Shown here: piece by piece, positions 7,581 to 16,116 of the stretch | Layout: the number at the start of each line of letters is the position of its first letter | Numbering within the stretch: the stretch's first letter is position 1 | Source: Ferrovibrio sp035304305 | GTDB taxonomy: Bacteria > Pseudomonadota > Alphaproteobacteria > Ferrovibrionales > Ferrovibrionaceae | Direction of reading: 5' to 3' | Assembly: GCF_035304305.1 (NCBI RefSeq) | Contig: NZ_DATGQG010000029.1 | Location: forward strand, 1 to 52,208 | Length of the DNA stretch: 52,208 nt | Notes under the pieces: generated by a model | Seen by the model: only the letters and a program-made list of their open reading frames with translations | The model's database searches: none | Told to the model about the DNA's origin: nothing | Program-made: the position numbers and the translations under genes

Positions 7581-8735
7581 TCAGCTGTGGCGGGGATTGC
7601 GGGCGAAAGCGGCGAACAGCATCGACAGCGCCAGCCCGGCGGCACCGAAGGCGAAGAGCAGATCGTAGGACTGGGTCCGGTCGAAGAGGAAGGACAGCAG
7701 ATAGCCGACGGCAGCCGAGGAGATCGCCCAGCCGCCGGTCATCCAGCCCCAGACCTGTCGATGGGCCTGCAGTCCGCCCAGTTCGGCAACGCGGCCCGAA
7801 GCCAGCGCCGAGATGCCCGGCGTCAGCGCGCCGACGATCAGTGCGGAAGCGGCCAGGGCGACGCTGTGCTGCGAAACCAGCGGGATCGCCACGGCCGCGG
7901 ATTTGACCCCAAGCAGCGCCACCATGCTGCGATAGAAGCTGAAGCGCTCGGCGATCATGCCGGCGAGGAAGGGACCGGCCAGGGCGCCGAAGCCGAAGAA
8001 GATCCAGAAGAAGGCGCCGGTGCCGGCACCGCGGCCGAGGCCGCGCGCAATGTAGTCGGCCCAGAAGACGGTATGCGGCACGAAGCCGGCCGCATCGAGG
8101 AGATAGGCCACCAGCAGCAGTGCCACCGGCCAGGTCAGGATGCGGCCGGATGGTCCGGCCTGTGCGGCGGATTGCGGCGGCTCCTCGCCCCATTGCCGCC
8201 AGGTCAGCAGGGTCAGCAGGACGGCGGCGATGGCCATGCCGAGCCAGATCGGCGCCGGGCCGAAGCCGGCGAGCGCCGGCACCAGCGTGCCGGAACTGAT
8301 GATGCCGAGGCCGACCCCGGTGAAGACGATGCCGTTCGCTCGGCCGCGCTGTTCCGGCGCCACACGGGTCAGCACCAGCGGAATGGCGCCCACCATCAGC
8401 AGGCCCCCGGTGAAGCCGGCCAAAAAACGCCAGGGCGCGAACCAGACGAAGCCCCAGGGCAGGGCGCAGGCGAGCAGGGTGAAGGCGGTTACCGCCATCG
8501 CCGCCCGGGTGAGGCGGGCGATCGGGACCAGACGCGCGAGGCTGGCCGCCAGCAGGCTGCCGGCAACATAGCCGGCGAGATTGGTGGCGCCGAGATAGGC
8601 CGCGTCGCTGGCGCTCAGCCAGTCATGCTCGATCAGCACCGGGATCAGCGGCGTGTAGCCGAAGCGGGCAAAGCCGATGCCGAGCAGCAGGGCGCACAGG
8701 CCGGCGAGCGCATTGCGCCAGAGAGGAGAAATCAT
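7581..8735 (-). CDS. MFS transporter, YbfB/YjiJ family
   Basis: This 384-residue major facilitator has about 12 transmembrane segments. It opens with GIGFARFGYTPLIPVL, the hallmark of the YbfB/YjiJ branch (former DUF1228), and has the loop APEQRGRANGIVFTGVGLGI in the first half. Substrates of this branch are mostly unknown. No Shine-Dalgarno sequence is evident ahead of the ATG. It lies upstream of bigR on the same strand with an 83-base gap holding the bigR promoter, so it is not clearly part of that operon. Confidence 0.85.
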   Translation of the reverse strand: MISPLWRNALAGLCALLLGIGFARFGYTPLIPVLIEHDWLSASDAAYLGATNLAGYVAGSLLAASLARLVPIARLTRAAMAVTAFTLLACALPWGFVWFAPWRFLAGFTGGLLMVGAIPLVLTRVAPEQRGRANGIVFTGVGLGIISSGTLVPALAGFGPAPIWLGMAIAAVLLTLLTWRQWGEEPPQSAAQAGPSGRILTWPVALLLVAYLLDAAGFVPHTVFWADYIARGLGRGAGTGAFFWIFFGFGALAGPFLAGMIAERFSFYRSMVALLGVKSAAVAIPLVSQHSVALAASALIVGALTPGISALASGRVAELGGLQAHRQVWGWMTGGWAISSAAVGYLLSFLFDRTQSYDLLFAFGAAGLALSMLFAAFARNPRHS

Positions 8736-8814
8736 GCAGCCAGACTAAACAGCGGGAGACCGGGCGTCTGGAATGTTAGTGCAGACGTCCGGTCCCGGCG
8801 ACGGCCGGCCGCGC

Positions 8815-9606
8815 CTATTTTCCGAGCAGGCCCTTGAGCTTTTCCGCGGCGCCGCCGGCAGCGCCACCGATATTGCCGGCCTGGTCCTTCAGCAGGGTGC
8901 CGAGCTGCTTCTGCAGGTCTGAAGTGGCCACGCGGGACGCCTGGGCGGAAATCGTGCCGATCACCCTGTCGGCGACCTCCGCCGGGCTGGCGCCGCCCTT
9001 GTCCTTGCCGATGTTCTTCAGCTCGATCGTCGGCAGTGGGGAGGAAAGCGTCCGGCCCTGCAGGGCGGCATGGCTGATGCCGATCTTGCCATCGGTCACC
9101 AGCAGGCGCTCGATGACGACCTTGCGCTCCGCCGCCGCGTCGGTCTTGCCGGCTGGCGCGGTGCCCTGGCTGCCGCCGGAGGCGGATTGTCCGCCGCCGA
9201 ATCGCGCCGCATAGGCCTGCACGTTCTTCTGCAGCGTTTCGAGATTGCTGCCGCTGCCGGCATATTCATAGGTGACGGCCGGCTGGGTAATCAGGACTTC
9301 CTTGATCACGATCGGGTTCGACTGCAGCGTGGAAATGTCCAGCGAGACGCGGATGTCGCCCAGCGAGATCGCTTCCGAGGTGGCAAAGCCCTTGGGATTG
9401 CCGACCGTCAGGCCCTGCAGCCTGCCGGTGCCGGAGGTCGGCGAGAGTTCAACCGATTTCAGGCTGACGCGCGCCTGGGTCGCTTCCGATCCGTAGCGCT
9501 CGATGGCCGCCTTGACCAGGCTGTCCAGATTGGAAGCGAAGTAATAGGCCGCGCCTGCGAGCGCGACGACCACGATGGCGAAAGCCAGGGCAAGTTTCTT
9601 GATCAT
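8815..9606 (-). CDS. AsmA/DUF748-like membrane-anchored protein of unknown function
   Basis: This is a 263-residue protein with an N-terminal membrane anchor (about 5-25) and a periplasmic beta-rich body. The pattern VSLKSVELSPTSGTGRLQGLTVGNPKGF followed by SLGDIRVSLDISTL resembles the repeating strands of AsmA-like and DUF748 proteins, which are linked to lipid handling in the envelope. A low-complexity Gly/Ser/Ala stretch (about 138-160) splits two strand-rich parts. The C-terminus is helical and Gly/Ala-rich. GGAAGGA lies ahead of the ATG. It is monocistronic, and I cannot assign a function. Confidence 0.7.
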   Translation of the reverse strand: MIKKLALAFAIVVVALAGAAYYFASNLDSLVKAAIERYGSEATQARVSLKSVELSPTSGTGRLQGLTVGNPKGFATSEAISLGDIRVSLDISTLQSNPIVIKEVLITQPAVTYEYAGSGSNLETLQKNVQAYAARFGGGQSASGGSQGTAPAGKTDAAAERKVVIERLLVTDGKIGISHAALQGRTLSSPLPTIELKNIGKDKGGASPAEVADRVIGTISAQASRVATSDLQKQLGTLLKDQAGNIGGAAGGAAEKLKGLLGK

Positions 9607-9718
9607 CGTCCGATCCTTCCGTTTCCCGCCCCGTCGGCATTATCGACCCGGCAGCAGGCTTGGGCAATCTCCCTTCGCATGGCTAGCCAGTTCGGGGCAA
9701 AGCCGGTAGAGTTTGGCA

Positions 9719-9730
9719 CTGATATATCAG
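9719..9730. promoter_or_regulatory. GntR-type operator, copy 1 (perfect palindrome)
   Basis: CTGATATATCAG is a perfect 12-bp palindrome. Near-copies occur at 12544-12555 and 16117-16128, each ahead of a transcription unit of the sugar-acid cluster. The most likely binder is the FadR-type GntR protein encoded at 12625. All three copies are followed by AT (AGAT). Confidence 0.7.
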
Positions 9731-9742
9731 ATGGGAGGAAAC

Positions 9743-9910
9743 ATGGCCGCGGATGCCGCTTCACGCACGGAACGGCGCGGTCGGCGGCTGTGCACTTCCC
9801 CCGCCGGATGCATGACACACTGTCCGAATCGACCTCCAGGCTGCCCGGAGCGGCCGAAGGTACTGTATCGACATTCTGTGCCGCACGATTTCGCGGCGGC
9901 GGTGACCTGA
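9743..9910 (+). CDS. possible small Cys-rich protein or gene remnant
   Basis: GGGAGGAAAC directly precedes an ATG that opens a 55-residue frame ending TGA at 9908-9910, 13 bases before the SDR start. The product is basic at the N-terminus and holds four Cys (one after RRGRRL, then CMTHC and GCPE). It matches no family I know. The good ribosome site and its position just after the operator argue for translation. The lack of relatives and odd composition argue for a remnant or chance frame. Confidence 0.3.
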   Translation: MAADAASRTERRGRRLCTSPAGCMTHCPNRPPGCPERPKVLYRHSVPHDFAAAVT

Positions 9911-9923
9911 CAGGGAGACGGGA

Positions 9924-10673
9924 ATGAGACTGAGCGGCAAGACCGCAATCGTGACGGCGGCAGCGCAGGGAATCGGGCGCGCATCCGCCATCGCCTTCGC
10001 CAGTGAGGGCGCGACCGTAATCGCGACCGACATCAATGAAGCCAGGCTGAAGGAACTGCAGAGCCTGCCGAACATCAGAACGCGGCGGCTCGACGTCCTC
10101 GATCCCAGGGCGATTGCGGATTTCGCCGCCGAGACCGGCGCGGTCGACGTGCTGTTCAACTGCGCCGGCTTCGTCCATCACGGCACCATTCTGGAATGCG
10201 AGGAGAAGGACTGGGAATTTTCCTTCGACCTCAACGTGCGGTCGATGTACCGCATGGCCAAAGCCTTCCTGCCGGCCATGCTGCAATCCGGCCGCGGCGG
10301 CTCGATCATCAATATGTCCTCGGCGGCATCGTCGGTGAAAGGCGCGCCGAACCGTTTCGTCTATGGCGCCACCAAGGCCGCCGTGATCGGCATGACCAAG
10401 GCGATCGCGGCGGATTTCATCCGGCAGGGCATCCGCTGCAACGCGATCTGTCCGGGCACCATCCAGACGCCATCGCTGGATGACCGCATCGCCGCGCAGG
10501 CCGCTGCCGCGGGTGGGGCCGACCAGGCGCGCGCGGCCTTCGTGGCGCGGCAGCCGCTGGGGCGCCTGGGCACCCCCGAGGAGATCGCGGCGCTGGCGGT
10601 CTATCTCGCCTCCGACGAATCCGCCTTCACAACCGGCGCCATCCACGTCATCGACGGCGGCTGGTCGCTGTAA
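9924..10673 (+). CDS. SDR dehydrogenase, DHRS6/2-keto-3-deoxy-L-fuconate 4-dehydrogenase-like
   Basis: This is a 249-residue short-chain dehydrogenase. The cofactor loop is TAAAQGIGRA (11-20) and the Asp in ATDINEA (about 36) favours NAD. The active site is in NMSSAASS (about 130-137) with YGATK (Tyr about 147, Lys about 151). It closely follows the DHRS6/BDH2 pattern, including AGFVHHGT and EEKDWEFS. Bacterial members oxidise 2-keto-3-deoxy-L-fuconate or -rhamnonate at C4. The FAH-family hydrolase gene follows after 19 bases and would cleave the resulting 2,4-diketo acid, which supports this role. GGGAGA precedes the ATG. 3-hydroxybutyrate dehydrogenase activity is the alternative. Confidence 0.85.
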   Translation: MRLSGKTAIVTAAAQGIGRASAIAFASEGATVIATDINEARLKELQSLPNIRTRRLDVLDPRAIADFAAETGAVDVLFNCAGFVHHGTILECEEKDWEFSFDLNVRSMYRMAKAFLPAMLQSGRGGSIINMSSAASSVKGAPNRFVYGATKAAVIGMTKAIAADFIRQGIRCNAICPGTIQTPSLDDRIAAQAAAAGGADQARAAFVARQPLGRLGTPEEIAALAVYLASDESAFTTGAIHVIDGGWSL

Positions 10674-10692
10674 CAGATCGGGAGACATCGCG

Positions 10693-11541
10693 ATGAAGCT
10701 TCTGCGTTACGGGCCGGCAGGCCAGGAAAAGCCGGGTCTGCTGGATGGCAACGGCGTGCTGCGCGACCTGTCCGGCGTGGTGCCGGACATCGGCGGAGAG
10801 GTTCTTTCGCCGGACGGCCTTGCCCGGCTGAAGGCGCTGGATCCGGCGAAGCTGCCGGCAGTTTCGGGCAATCCGCGCCTGGGGCCCTGCGTTGCCGGCG
10901 TCGGCAAGTTCATCTGCATCGGCCTGAACTATTCCGACCATGCCGCCGAGACCGGCGCCACCGTGCCGCCCGAGCCGATCATCTTCATGAAGGCGACTTC
11001 GGCGATCACCGGGCCGAATGACGACGTGATCATCCCCAAGAACTCGGTGAAGACCGACTGGGAAGTCGAACTGGGCGTGGTGATCGGCTCGGTGGCGCGC
11101 TACGTCTCCGAGCAGGATGCGATGAAGCATATCGCCGGCTACTGCGTGGTCAACGACGTGTCGGAGCGCGCCTTCCAGACCGAGCGCCATGGCCAGTGGA
11201 CCAAGGGCAAGAGTGCCGACAGCTTCGGTCCGATCGGTCCCTGGCTGGTGACGGCCGACGAGGTGCCCGATCCGCAGGACCTCGCGATGTTCTGCGACGT
11301 GAACGGGCATCGCTTCCAGAACGGCTCGACGAAGACCATGGTCTATGGCGTGCGCTACCTGGTGAGCTATCTCAGCCAGTTCATGTCGCTGCAGCCGGGC
11401 GACATCATCTCAACCGGCACGCCGCCGGGCGTGGGCATGGGGCAGAAGCCTCCGGTCTATCTCAAGCCGGGCGACACGATTCACCTCGGCGTCGCCGGCC
11501 TCGGCGAGCAGAAGCAGGCGGTGCGCGCCTATTCGGGCTAG
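10693..11541 (+). CDS. fumarylacetoacetate hydrolase family, probable 2,4-diketo-3-deoxy-sugar acid hydrolase
   Basis: This 282-residue protein is of the FAH fold, a Mg-dependent C-C bond hydrolase. Key parts are GKFICIGLNYSDHAAE (about 72-87), the metal-binding DWEVELGVVIG (Glu pair), KSADSFGPIGPWLVT, and the C-terminal GDIISTGTPPGVGMG. This subgroup includes L-2,4-diketo-3-deoxyrhamnonate/fuconate hydrolase, which gives pyruvate and lactate, and proteins annotated ureidoglycolate lyase. Pairing with the upstream SDR argues for the sugar-acid role. Its TAG stop shares CTAG with the stop of the convergent kinase gene. Confidence 0.85.
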   Translation: MKLLRYGPAGQEKPGLLDGNGVLRDLSGVVPDIGGEVLSPDGLARLKALDPAKLPAVSGNPRLGPCVAGVGKFICIGLNYSDHAAETGATVPPEPIIFMKATSAITGPNDDVIIPKNSVKTDWEVELGVVIGSVARYVSEQDAMKHIAGYCVVNDVSERAFQTERHGQWTKGKSADSFGPIGPWLVTADEVPDPQDLAMFCDVNGHRFQNGSTKTMVYGVRYLVSYLSQFMSLQPGDIISTGTPPGVGMGQKPPVYLKPGDTIHLGVAGLGEQKQAVRAYSG

Positions 11542-12485
11542 ACGGGTTCTGGCTCGGCCCGGCCCATGGAGCGGAAGAAGGCTTCCACGGCGGCGCGGCG
11601 CGGGATCGGCGCCACGGCGCCGTAGCCGATGGTGGTAAGCGCCGCCGCCGCATTGGCATAGGCCGCGGCTTCCAGCGGCGAGGCGCCGCGCACGATCTCG
11701 GCCAGGAAGGCGCCGTCGAAGCAGTCGCCCGCGCCGGTGGCGTCGACGGTCGGCACCTTGTGGCCGGCGATGCGCCAGCGCCCGCCGGCATCGGCGACCA
11801 TGACGCCGGCGGCGCCGCATTTCAGCACCACCAGAGGAATGCCGCGGCCGCGATAGAGGTCCAGGATGGCGACGGGATCGTCCAGTCCCGTCAGGGCGGT
11901 GGAATCCTCGAGGCTGGGGATGGCGATGTCGCTCAGGGCGAGCGCGGCATCGACGTGGGGGCGGGCCTCGTCCGCCGACCAGAGCTTGAGCCGCAGGTTG
12001 GTGTCGAAGGACACCTTGCGGCCGGCCTTGCGCATGATGTCGATGGCGGTCATCACCGTCTCGCGCATTTCAGGGCTGATCGCGAGGCTGATGCCCGAGA
12101 CATGCAGCATGGCGGTGTCCTGCAGCAGCGATACCGGCAGGTCGGCCGGGGTCATCCGGCTGGCGGCGGAGCCCTTGCGGTAGTAGGTGAAGGCGTGGCC
12201 CTTGTCGGTATGGGTCACGAAATAGATCCCCGTCGGTGCGCTGTCGTGCCGGCCCACGCCGTCGGTCGCCACGCCCTCGCTCTTCCACAGGTCCAGCAGC
12301 AGGTCGCCGAAGGGATCGCGGCCCAGCAGGGTGCAGTAGCCGGTTCTCGCGCCCTGCCGGGAAGCGGCGATGGCGCAGTTGGACGTGTCGCCGCCGAAGC
12401 CGCGCAGATACTGGTCGCTGTTCGGCCCGCCCGTCTGGTTGAACTCCACCATGGCCTCGCCGAGGCAGAGGATGTCGAGTTTCAT
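11538..12485 (-). CDS. kdgK: PfkB-family sugar kinase, 2-dehydro-3-deoxygluconokinase-like
   Basis: This is a 315-residue ribokinase-family enzyme that would phosphorylate 2-keto-3-deoxygluconate or its epimer at C6. LCLGEAMVEFNQ opens the protein. GGDTSNCAIAASRQGA (about 32-47) is the first PfkB signature region. VDATGAGDCFDGAF holds the second signature with the catalytic Asp. The start at 12485 has GGAGGG ten bases upstream; a longer start at 12506 is possible. It is transcribed away from gntR, and the shared 139-base gap holds an operator copy. With DgoA nearby, its product could enter the KDPG/KDPGal aldolase step. Confidence 0.85.
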   Translation of the reverse strand: MKLDILCLGEAMVEFNQTGGPNSDQYLRGFGGDTSNCAIAASRQGARTGYCTLLGRDPFGDLLLDLWKSEGVATDGVGRHDSAPTGIYFVTHTDKGHAFTYYRKGSAASRMTPADLPVSLLQDTAMLHVSGISLAISPEMRETVMTAIDIMRKAGRKVSFDTNLRLKLWSADEARPHVDAALALSDIAIPSLEDSTALTGLDDPVAILDLYRGRGIPLVVLKCGAAGVMVADAGGRWRIAGHKVPTVDATGAGDCFDGAFLAEIVRGASPLEAAAYANAAAALTTIGYGAVAPIPRRAAVEAFFRSMGRAEPEPV

Positions 12486-12543
12486 GGTCCGGCGTCCCTC
12501 CTGCATCCTTACCTAACCCGGGGCGCGGGGCCGGGCAAGGCCA

Positions 12544-12555
12544 CTGACATATCAG
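12544..12555. promoter_or_regulatory. GntR-type operator, copy 2 (kdgK/gntR divergent region)
   Basis: CTGACATATCAG differs from copy 1 by one base and shares the 15-base context ACTGAYATATCAGAT with it. It lies between divergent kdgK and gntR, suited to joint control and autoregulation. Confidence 0.65.
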
Positions 12556-12563
12556 ATATTAAC

Positions 12564-12592
12564 TTGAGGCACTCCGGGGCGCCTGCTAGGTT
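12564..12592 (+). promoter_or_regulatory. candidate promoter of gntR
   Basis: TTGAGG (12564-12569) and TAGGTT (12587-12592) are separated by 17 bases, giving a start near 12599, about 25 bases ahead of the gntR ATG. The operator lies just upstream of the -35 element. Confidence 0.45.
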
Positions 12593-12624
12593 GGGCTCAC
12601 AACAATCAAGAAGGCTTGCCGGCC

Positions 12625-13332
12625 ATGCCGAAGACCTCCGCGGCTCGCGCGACGCGCATCGAGCGTCCGAAGTCGCTAACCGAACTCGTCAAGGAACATG
12701 TCCGCGGCAGGATCATCAACGGCGAATTGATGCTGGGCGAGGCGCTGTCGGAGAATGTCCTGGCAGCCCAGCTGGGCATCAGCAAGACGCCGGTGCGTGA
12801 GGCCCTGCTGCAGCTCAAGCTCGAGGGCCTGGTCGACATCCAGCCGCAGCGCGGCAGCTTCGTCTTCTCGATGGCGCCGGAAGAGGCGTCCGAACTCTGC
12901 CAGTATCGCGTGATCCTCGAGAGCGCTGCGCTGCGCGACGCGCTGCATAACGACGAGACCGGTCTGGTCGCGGCGCTGGAACAGAATGTCCGCCGCATGG
13001 AAAAGGCGGTCGCCGACAACGACATGCCGGGATACCGCCGGCTCGATACCGAATATCACCGCCACATCCTCGAGCGCGCCGGCAACCGCTTTCTCACGCT
13101 CGCGCACCAGCAGCTGGAAATGAAGATCCAGGCCCTGCGCGCCAGCGTCACCTCCAAGCACCGCACGGTCCAGGATTCCCTTACCGAGCACCAGAACATC
13201 GTCAAGCTGCTGCGGGCGCGCGAAAAGACCAAGGCGCTGAACCTGCTCGGCGTCCATATCCGCGCCGCTTCGCGCGACTACCAGATCCTGCTGCAGGAAC
13301 AGGCACGCGGCCGGGAGCGCCGGAGTGGTTGA
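12625..13332 (+). CDS. GntR-family regulator, FadR/FCD subfamily
   Basis: This is a 235-residue regulator. Residues about 17-80 form the winged helix, with LGISKTPVREALLQLKLEGLV as recognition helix and wing and PQRGSFVF closing it. The C-terminal all-helical FCD domain (about 90-225) contains RVILESAALR, the metal-liganding LDTEYHRHIL and the late helix HIRAASRDY, so it probably senses a small organic acid through a bound metal. It sits inside the sugar-acid cluster with three operator-like palindromes around it. The ATG at 12625 is preferred over a TTG at 12616. The downstream DMT gene overlaps its end by eight bases. Confidence 0.9.
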   Translation: MPKTSAARATRIERPKSLTELVKEHVRGRIINGELMLGEALSENVLAAQLGISKTPVREALLQLKLEGLVDIQPQRGSFVFSMAPEEASELCQYRVILESAALRDALHNDETGLVAALEQNVRRMEKAVADNDMPGYRRLDTEYHRHILERAGNRFLTLAHQQLEMKIQALRASVTSKHRTVQDSLTEHQNIVKLLRAREKTKALNLLGVHIRAASRDYQILLQEQARGRERRSG

Positions 13333-14227
13333 AGGCAGCCTGCCGCGCATGTCTTCCGAAACAGCTGCGGCCGAACACTGGCGCGGCATCGCTTTCATGC
13401 TGCTGGGCACGGCCCTGTTCACCTTCAACGATGCCCTGGGCAAGTGGATGGTGGCGAGCGTCGCCGTGGGGCAGCTGCTCTTCATCCGCTCGGTTGCGGC
13501 TTTCGTGATGCTGGCGCCGGCGATCCAGCGTGCCGGCTGGCGCGAGGTTTTCGTCCTCGCCCAGCCGGGCCGCCACGCGCTGCGGCTTGTCCTGATCGTT
13601 GCCGAGGTCGCCTGCTTCTATCTCGCGGTCCGTCACCTGCCGCTGGCCGACGTGATGGCCGTCTACCAGGCGACGCCGATCTTCGTGGCCGTGCTGGCGA
13701 TTCCGCTGCTGGGCGAGCGGATCGGCTGGCGCCGCGGCATTGCGGTGGCCGTCGGCTTCATCGGCGTGCTGCTGGTCCTGCAGCCCGAAGCGGGCGTCTT
13801 CACCGCGGCAGCGCTGATCGCGCTGGCGGGCAGCACCGCCTATGCGCTGACCATGATCGCGACGCGGCATCTGCGGGCGGCAAGCGCCCTGTCGCTGATC
13901 GTCTACCACACGCTGGCGGTCGGCGCGGCCGGCCTTATCAGCCTGCCCTGGGGCTGGGCGGCGATCGGCTGGGTGGAAACGGGCTATCTCGCGCTGATCG
14001 GCGTCGTGGCGACGCTGGCGCATATGTGCATGAACCAGGCGCTCCGGCTGGCGCCGGCCACGGTGGTGGTGCCCTATACCTATACCTCGCTGCTCTGGGC
14101 GATCCTGCTCGGGTGGCTGTTCTTTGCCGATACGCCGACGCCGCTGATGCTGCTGGGCGCGGCGATCATCGTCGGCAGCGGATTATTCGTGATGCACCGG
14201 GAGCAACGGCGCCGCACGCAGGACTGA
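13325..14227 (+). CDS. DMT superfamily transporter (EamA repeats)
   Basis: This 300-residue membrane protein has about ten helices arranged as two EamA repeats. The first ends near GERIGWRRGIAVAVGFIGVLLV and the second near LLGWLFFADTPTPLMLLGAAIIVGSG. DMT carriers move metabolites in or out. Placement between the regulator and the dehydratase makes it a candidate sugar-acid carrier, which matters because the nearby ABC system has no permease. The GTG start at 13325 has GGGAG upstream and overlaps gntR by eight bases. An ATG at 13349 is an alternative without a ribosome site. Confidence 0.87.
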   Translation: MVEGSLPRMSSETAAAEHWRGIAFMLLGTALFTFNDALGKWMVASVAVGQLLFIRSVAAFVMLAPAIQRAGWREVFVLAQPGRHALRLVLIVAEVACFYLAVRHLPLADVMAVYQATPIFVAVLAIPLLGERIGWRRGIAVAVGFIGVLLVLQPEAGVFTAAALIALAGSTAYALTMIATRHLRAASALSLIVYHTLAVGAAGLISLPWGWAAIGWVETGYLALIGVVATLAHMCMNQALRLAPATVVVPYTYTSLLWAILLGWLFFADTPTPLMLLGAAIIVGSGLFVMHREQRRRTQD

Positions 14228-14239
14228 AGGAGGGAAATC

Positions 14240-16024
14240 ATGGCCGAGAAGAAGATCAAAAGGCTGCGCAGCCGCGAGTGGTTCGATAACCCCAACGATC
14301 CGGGCATGACCGCCCTGTATCTGGAACGTTACCTCAATTTCGGTCTGACGCTCGGCGAACTGCGCAGCGATAAACCGATCATCGGCATCGCGCAGTCGGG
14401 CAGCGATCTCTCGCCCTGCAACCGGCACCATCTCGAGCTGGCCAAGCGGGTGCGTGACGGCATCATCGCGGCCGGCGGCGTGCCGATGGAATTTCCGACC
14501 CATCCGATCCAGGAAACCGGGCGGCGTCCGACCGCGGCGCTGGACCGCAATCTCTCCTACATGACTCTGGTGGAACTGCTGCACGGCTATCCGATCGACG
14601 GCGTGGTGCTGACCACGGGCTGCGACAAGACCACGCCGGCGATGCTGATGGCGGCCGCCACGGTGGACATTCCGGCCATCGTGCTGTCGGGCGGGCCGAT
14701 GCTGGACGGCTGGTATCAGGGCAAGCTGGCCGGCTCGGGCACGGTGGTCTGGCATGCCCGCGAACTGCTGGCCGGCGGCAAGATCAACTATGACGAATTC
14801 CTCGAGATGGTCGCGTCCTCGGCACCCAGTGCCGGCCACTGCAACACCATGGGCACCGCGCTGTCGATGAACAGCCTGGCCGAGGCGCTCGGTATGTCGC
14901 TGCCCGGCTGTGCCGCCATTCCGGCACCCTATCGTGAGCGCGGCCAGATCGCTTACGAGACCGGCCGGCGCGCGGTGGAGATCGTACGCGAGGATCTGCG
15001 GCCGTCGAAGATCCTGACTCGCAAAGCCTTCGAGAATGCCATCGTCGCCGCATCCGCGCTTGGCGCTTCCACCAACTGCCCGCCGCATATCAATGCCATC
15101 GCGCGGCATATCGGCGTCGAGCTCGATATCAGGGACTGGGATCGCATCGGCTACAGCATTCCGCTGCTGGTCAACTGCATGCCGGCGGGCGAGTATCTGG
15201 GCGAGAGCTTCCACCGCGCCGGCGGGGTGCCCGCGGTGCTGAAGGAGCTGCTGCAGGCCGGCAAGCTGCACGGCGACGCGCTCACCATCAACGGCCGCAC
15301 CATGGCCGAGAACCTGCGCGATGTGGGCGAGGTCGACCGGAAGGTGATCCGCGCCTACGACCAGCCGCTGCTCAATGAAGCCGGCTTTGCCGTGCTCTCC
15401 GGCACACTGTTCGACTCCGCCGTGATGAAGACCTCGGTGATCTCGGCCGATTTTCGCGAGAAGTATCTGCAGCGGCCGGGTGATCCCGACGCTTTCGAGG
15501 GAACCGCCATCGTCTTCGACGGGCCGGAGGATTATCACCATCGGATCAACGATCCCTCGCTGCCGATCGACGAGAACAGCATCCTGTTCATCCGCTATTG
15601 CGGCCCGGTCGGCTATCCGGGCGGCGCCGAAGTGGTGAACATGCTGCCGCCCGACCGGCTGGTGAAAGAGGGCGTCACGCTGCTGCCCTGCGTCGGCGAT
15701 GGCCGGCAGAGCGGCACCTCGGCCAGCCCCTCGATCTTGAATGCCTCGCCCGAGGCAGCGGTCGGCGGCGGTCTGGCGTTGCTGCAGACCGGTGATCGCG
15801 TGCGGATCGACCTGCGCAAGCGCAGCGCCGACATCCTGATCTCCGACGAGGAACTGCAGCGTCGGCGGAAGGAATGGAAGGCGCCGGCACTGACCAATGC
15901 CACGCCCTGGCAGGAGCTGCACCGCCGCTATGTCGGACAGCTCTCCGATGGCGGCTGTCTCGATTTCGCGGTGAATTACCAGCGCGTTGATGCTACCCAC
16001 GGCGTGCCCCGGAACAACCACTGA
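14240..16024 (+). CDS. IlvD/Edd family sugar-acid dehydratase (L-arabonate/D-xylonate type)
   Basis: This 594-residue iron-sulfur dehydratase would remove water from an aldonic acid to give a 2-keto-3-deoxy acid. The three cluster cysteines are visible in SDLSPCNRHH (about 60), TTGCDKTTPA (about 128) and SAGHCNTMGTA (about 201). The overall form RSREWFDNPNDPGMTALYLERYL at the N-terminus is that of the L-arabonate/D-xylonate group rather than of branched-chain dihydroxy-acid dehydratase. AAGGAGGG precedes the ATG, 12 bases after the DMT gene. It supplies the substrate for the SDR/FAH route or the DgoK/DgoA route in this cluster. The true substrate cannot be read from sequence. Confidence 0.9.
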   Translation: MAEKKIKRLRSREWFDNPNDPGMTALYLERYLNFGLTLGELRSDKPIIGIAQSGSDLSPCNRHHLELAKRVRDGIIAAGGVPMEFPTHPIQETGRRPTAALDRNLSYMTLVELLHGYPIDGVVLTTGCDKTTPAMLMAAATVDIPAIVLSGGPMLDGWYQGKLAGSGTVVWHARELLAGGKINYDEFLEMVASSAPSAGHCNTMGTALSMNSLAEALGMSLPGCAAIPAPYRERGQIAYETGRRAVEIVREDLRPSKILTRKAFENAIVAASALGASTNCPPHINAIARHIGVELDIRDWDRIGYSIPLLVNCMPAGEYLGESFHRAGGVPAVLKELLQAGKLHGDALTINGRTMAENLRDVGEVDRKVIRAYDQPLLNEAGFAVLSGTLFDSAVMKTSVISADFREKYLQRPGDPDAFEGTAIVFDGPEDYHHRINDPSLPIDENSILFIRYCGPVGYPGGAEVVNMLPPDRLVKEGVTLLPCVGDGRQSGTSASPSILNASPEAAVGGGLALLQTGDRVRIDLRKRSADILISDEELQRRRKEWKAPALTNATPWQELHRRYVGQLSDGGCLDFAVNYQRVDATHGVPRNNH

Positions 16025-16057
16025 TCCGGGCACGGCGCAGTTGCATCGACCATGCAC

Positions 16058-16078
16058 GGCCCCGCCTGCAGCGGGGCC
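16058..16078 (+). terminator. hairpin after the dehydratase gene
   Basis: GGCCCCGC and GCGGGGCC form a perfect eight-pair stem around CTGCA, flanked by TGCA on both sides. No T run follows. It probably ends or attenuates the gntR-DMT-dehydratase transcript, because the next unit has its own operator. Confidence 0.5.
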
Positions 16079-16116
16079 TGCATTGGTCCTTGGCACCGGA
16101 AGGTCGGGCAACTAAG

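Larger units (their letters stand above)
9607..9923. other. 317-base region with a GntR-type operator and a doubtful small ORF
   Basis: No established gene lies between the AsmA-like gene and the SDR gene. The stretch holds the palindrome at 9719-9730 and, right after it, a ribosome site and a small reading frame at 9743-9910. The operator lies nearly 200 bases ahead of the SDR start, farther than in the other two copies, so either the leader is long or a gene was lost or reduced here. Confidence 0.6.

Noticed and set aside
11196..12800. 534-residue plus-strand frame across FAH end, kdgK and gntR start
   Set aside because: It overlaps three well-supported genes in other frames and shows no recognisable motif.
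14183..16111. 642-residue minus-strand frame opposite the dehydratase
   Set aside because: The opposite strand has all three cluster cysteines of an IlvD/Edd enzyme; this frame has no domain.
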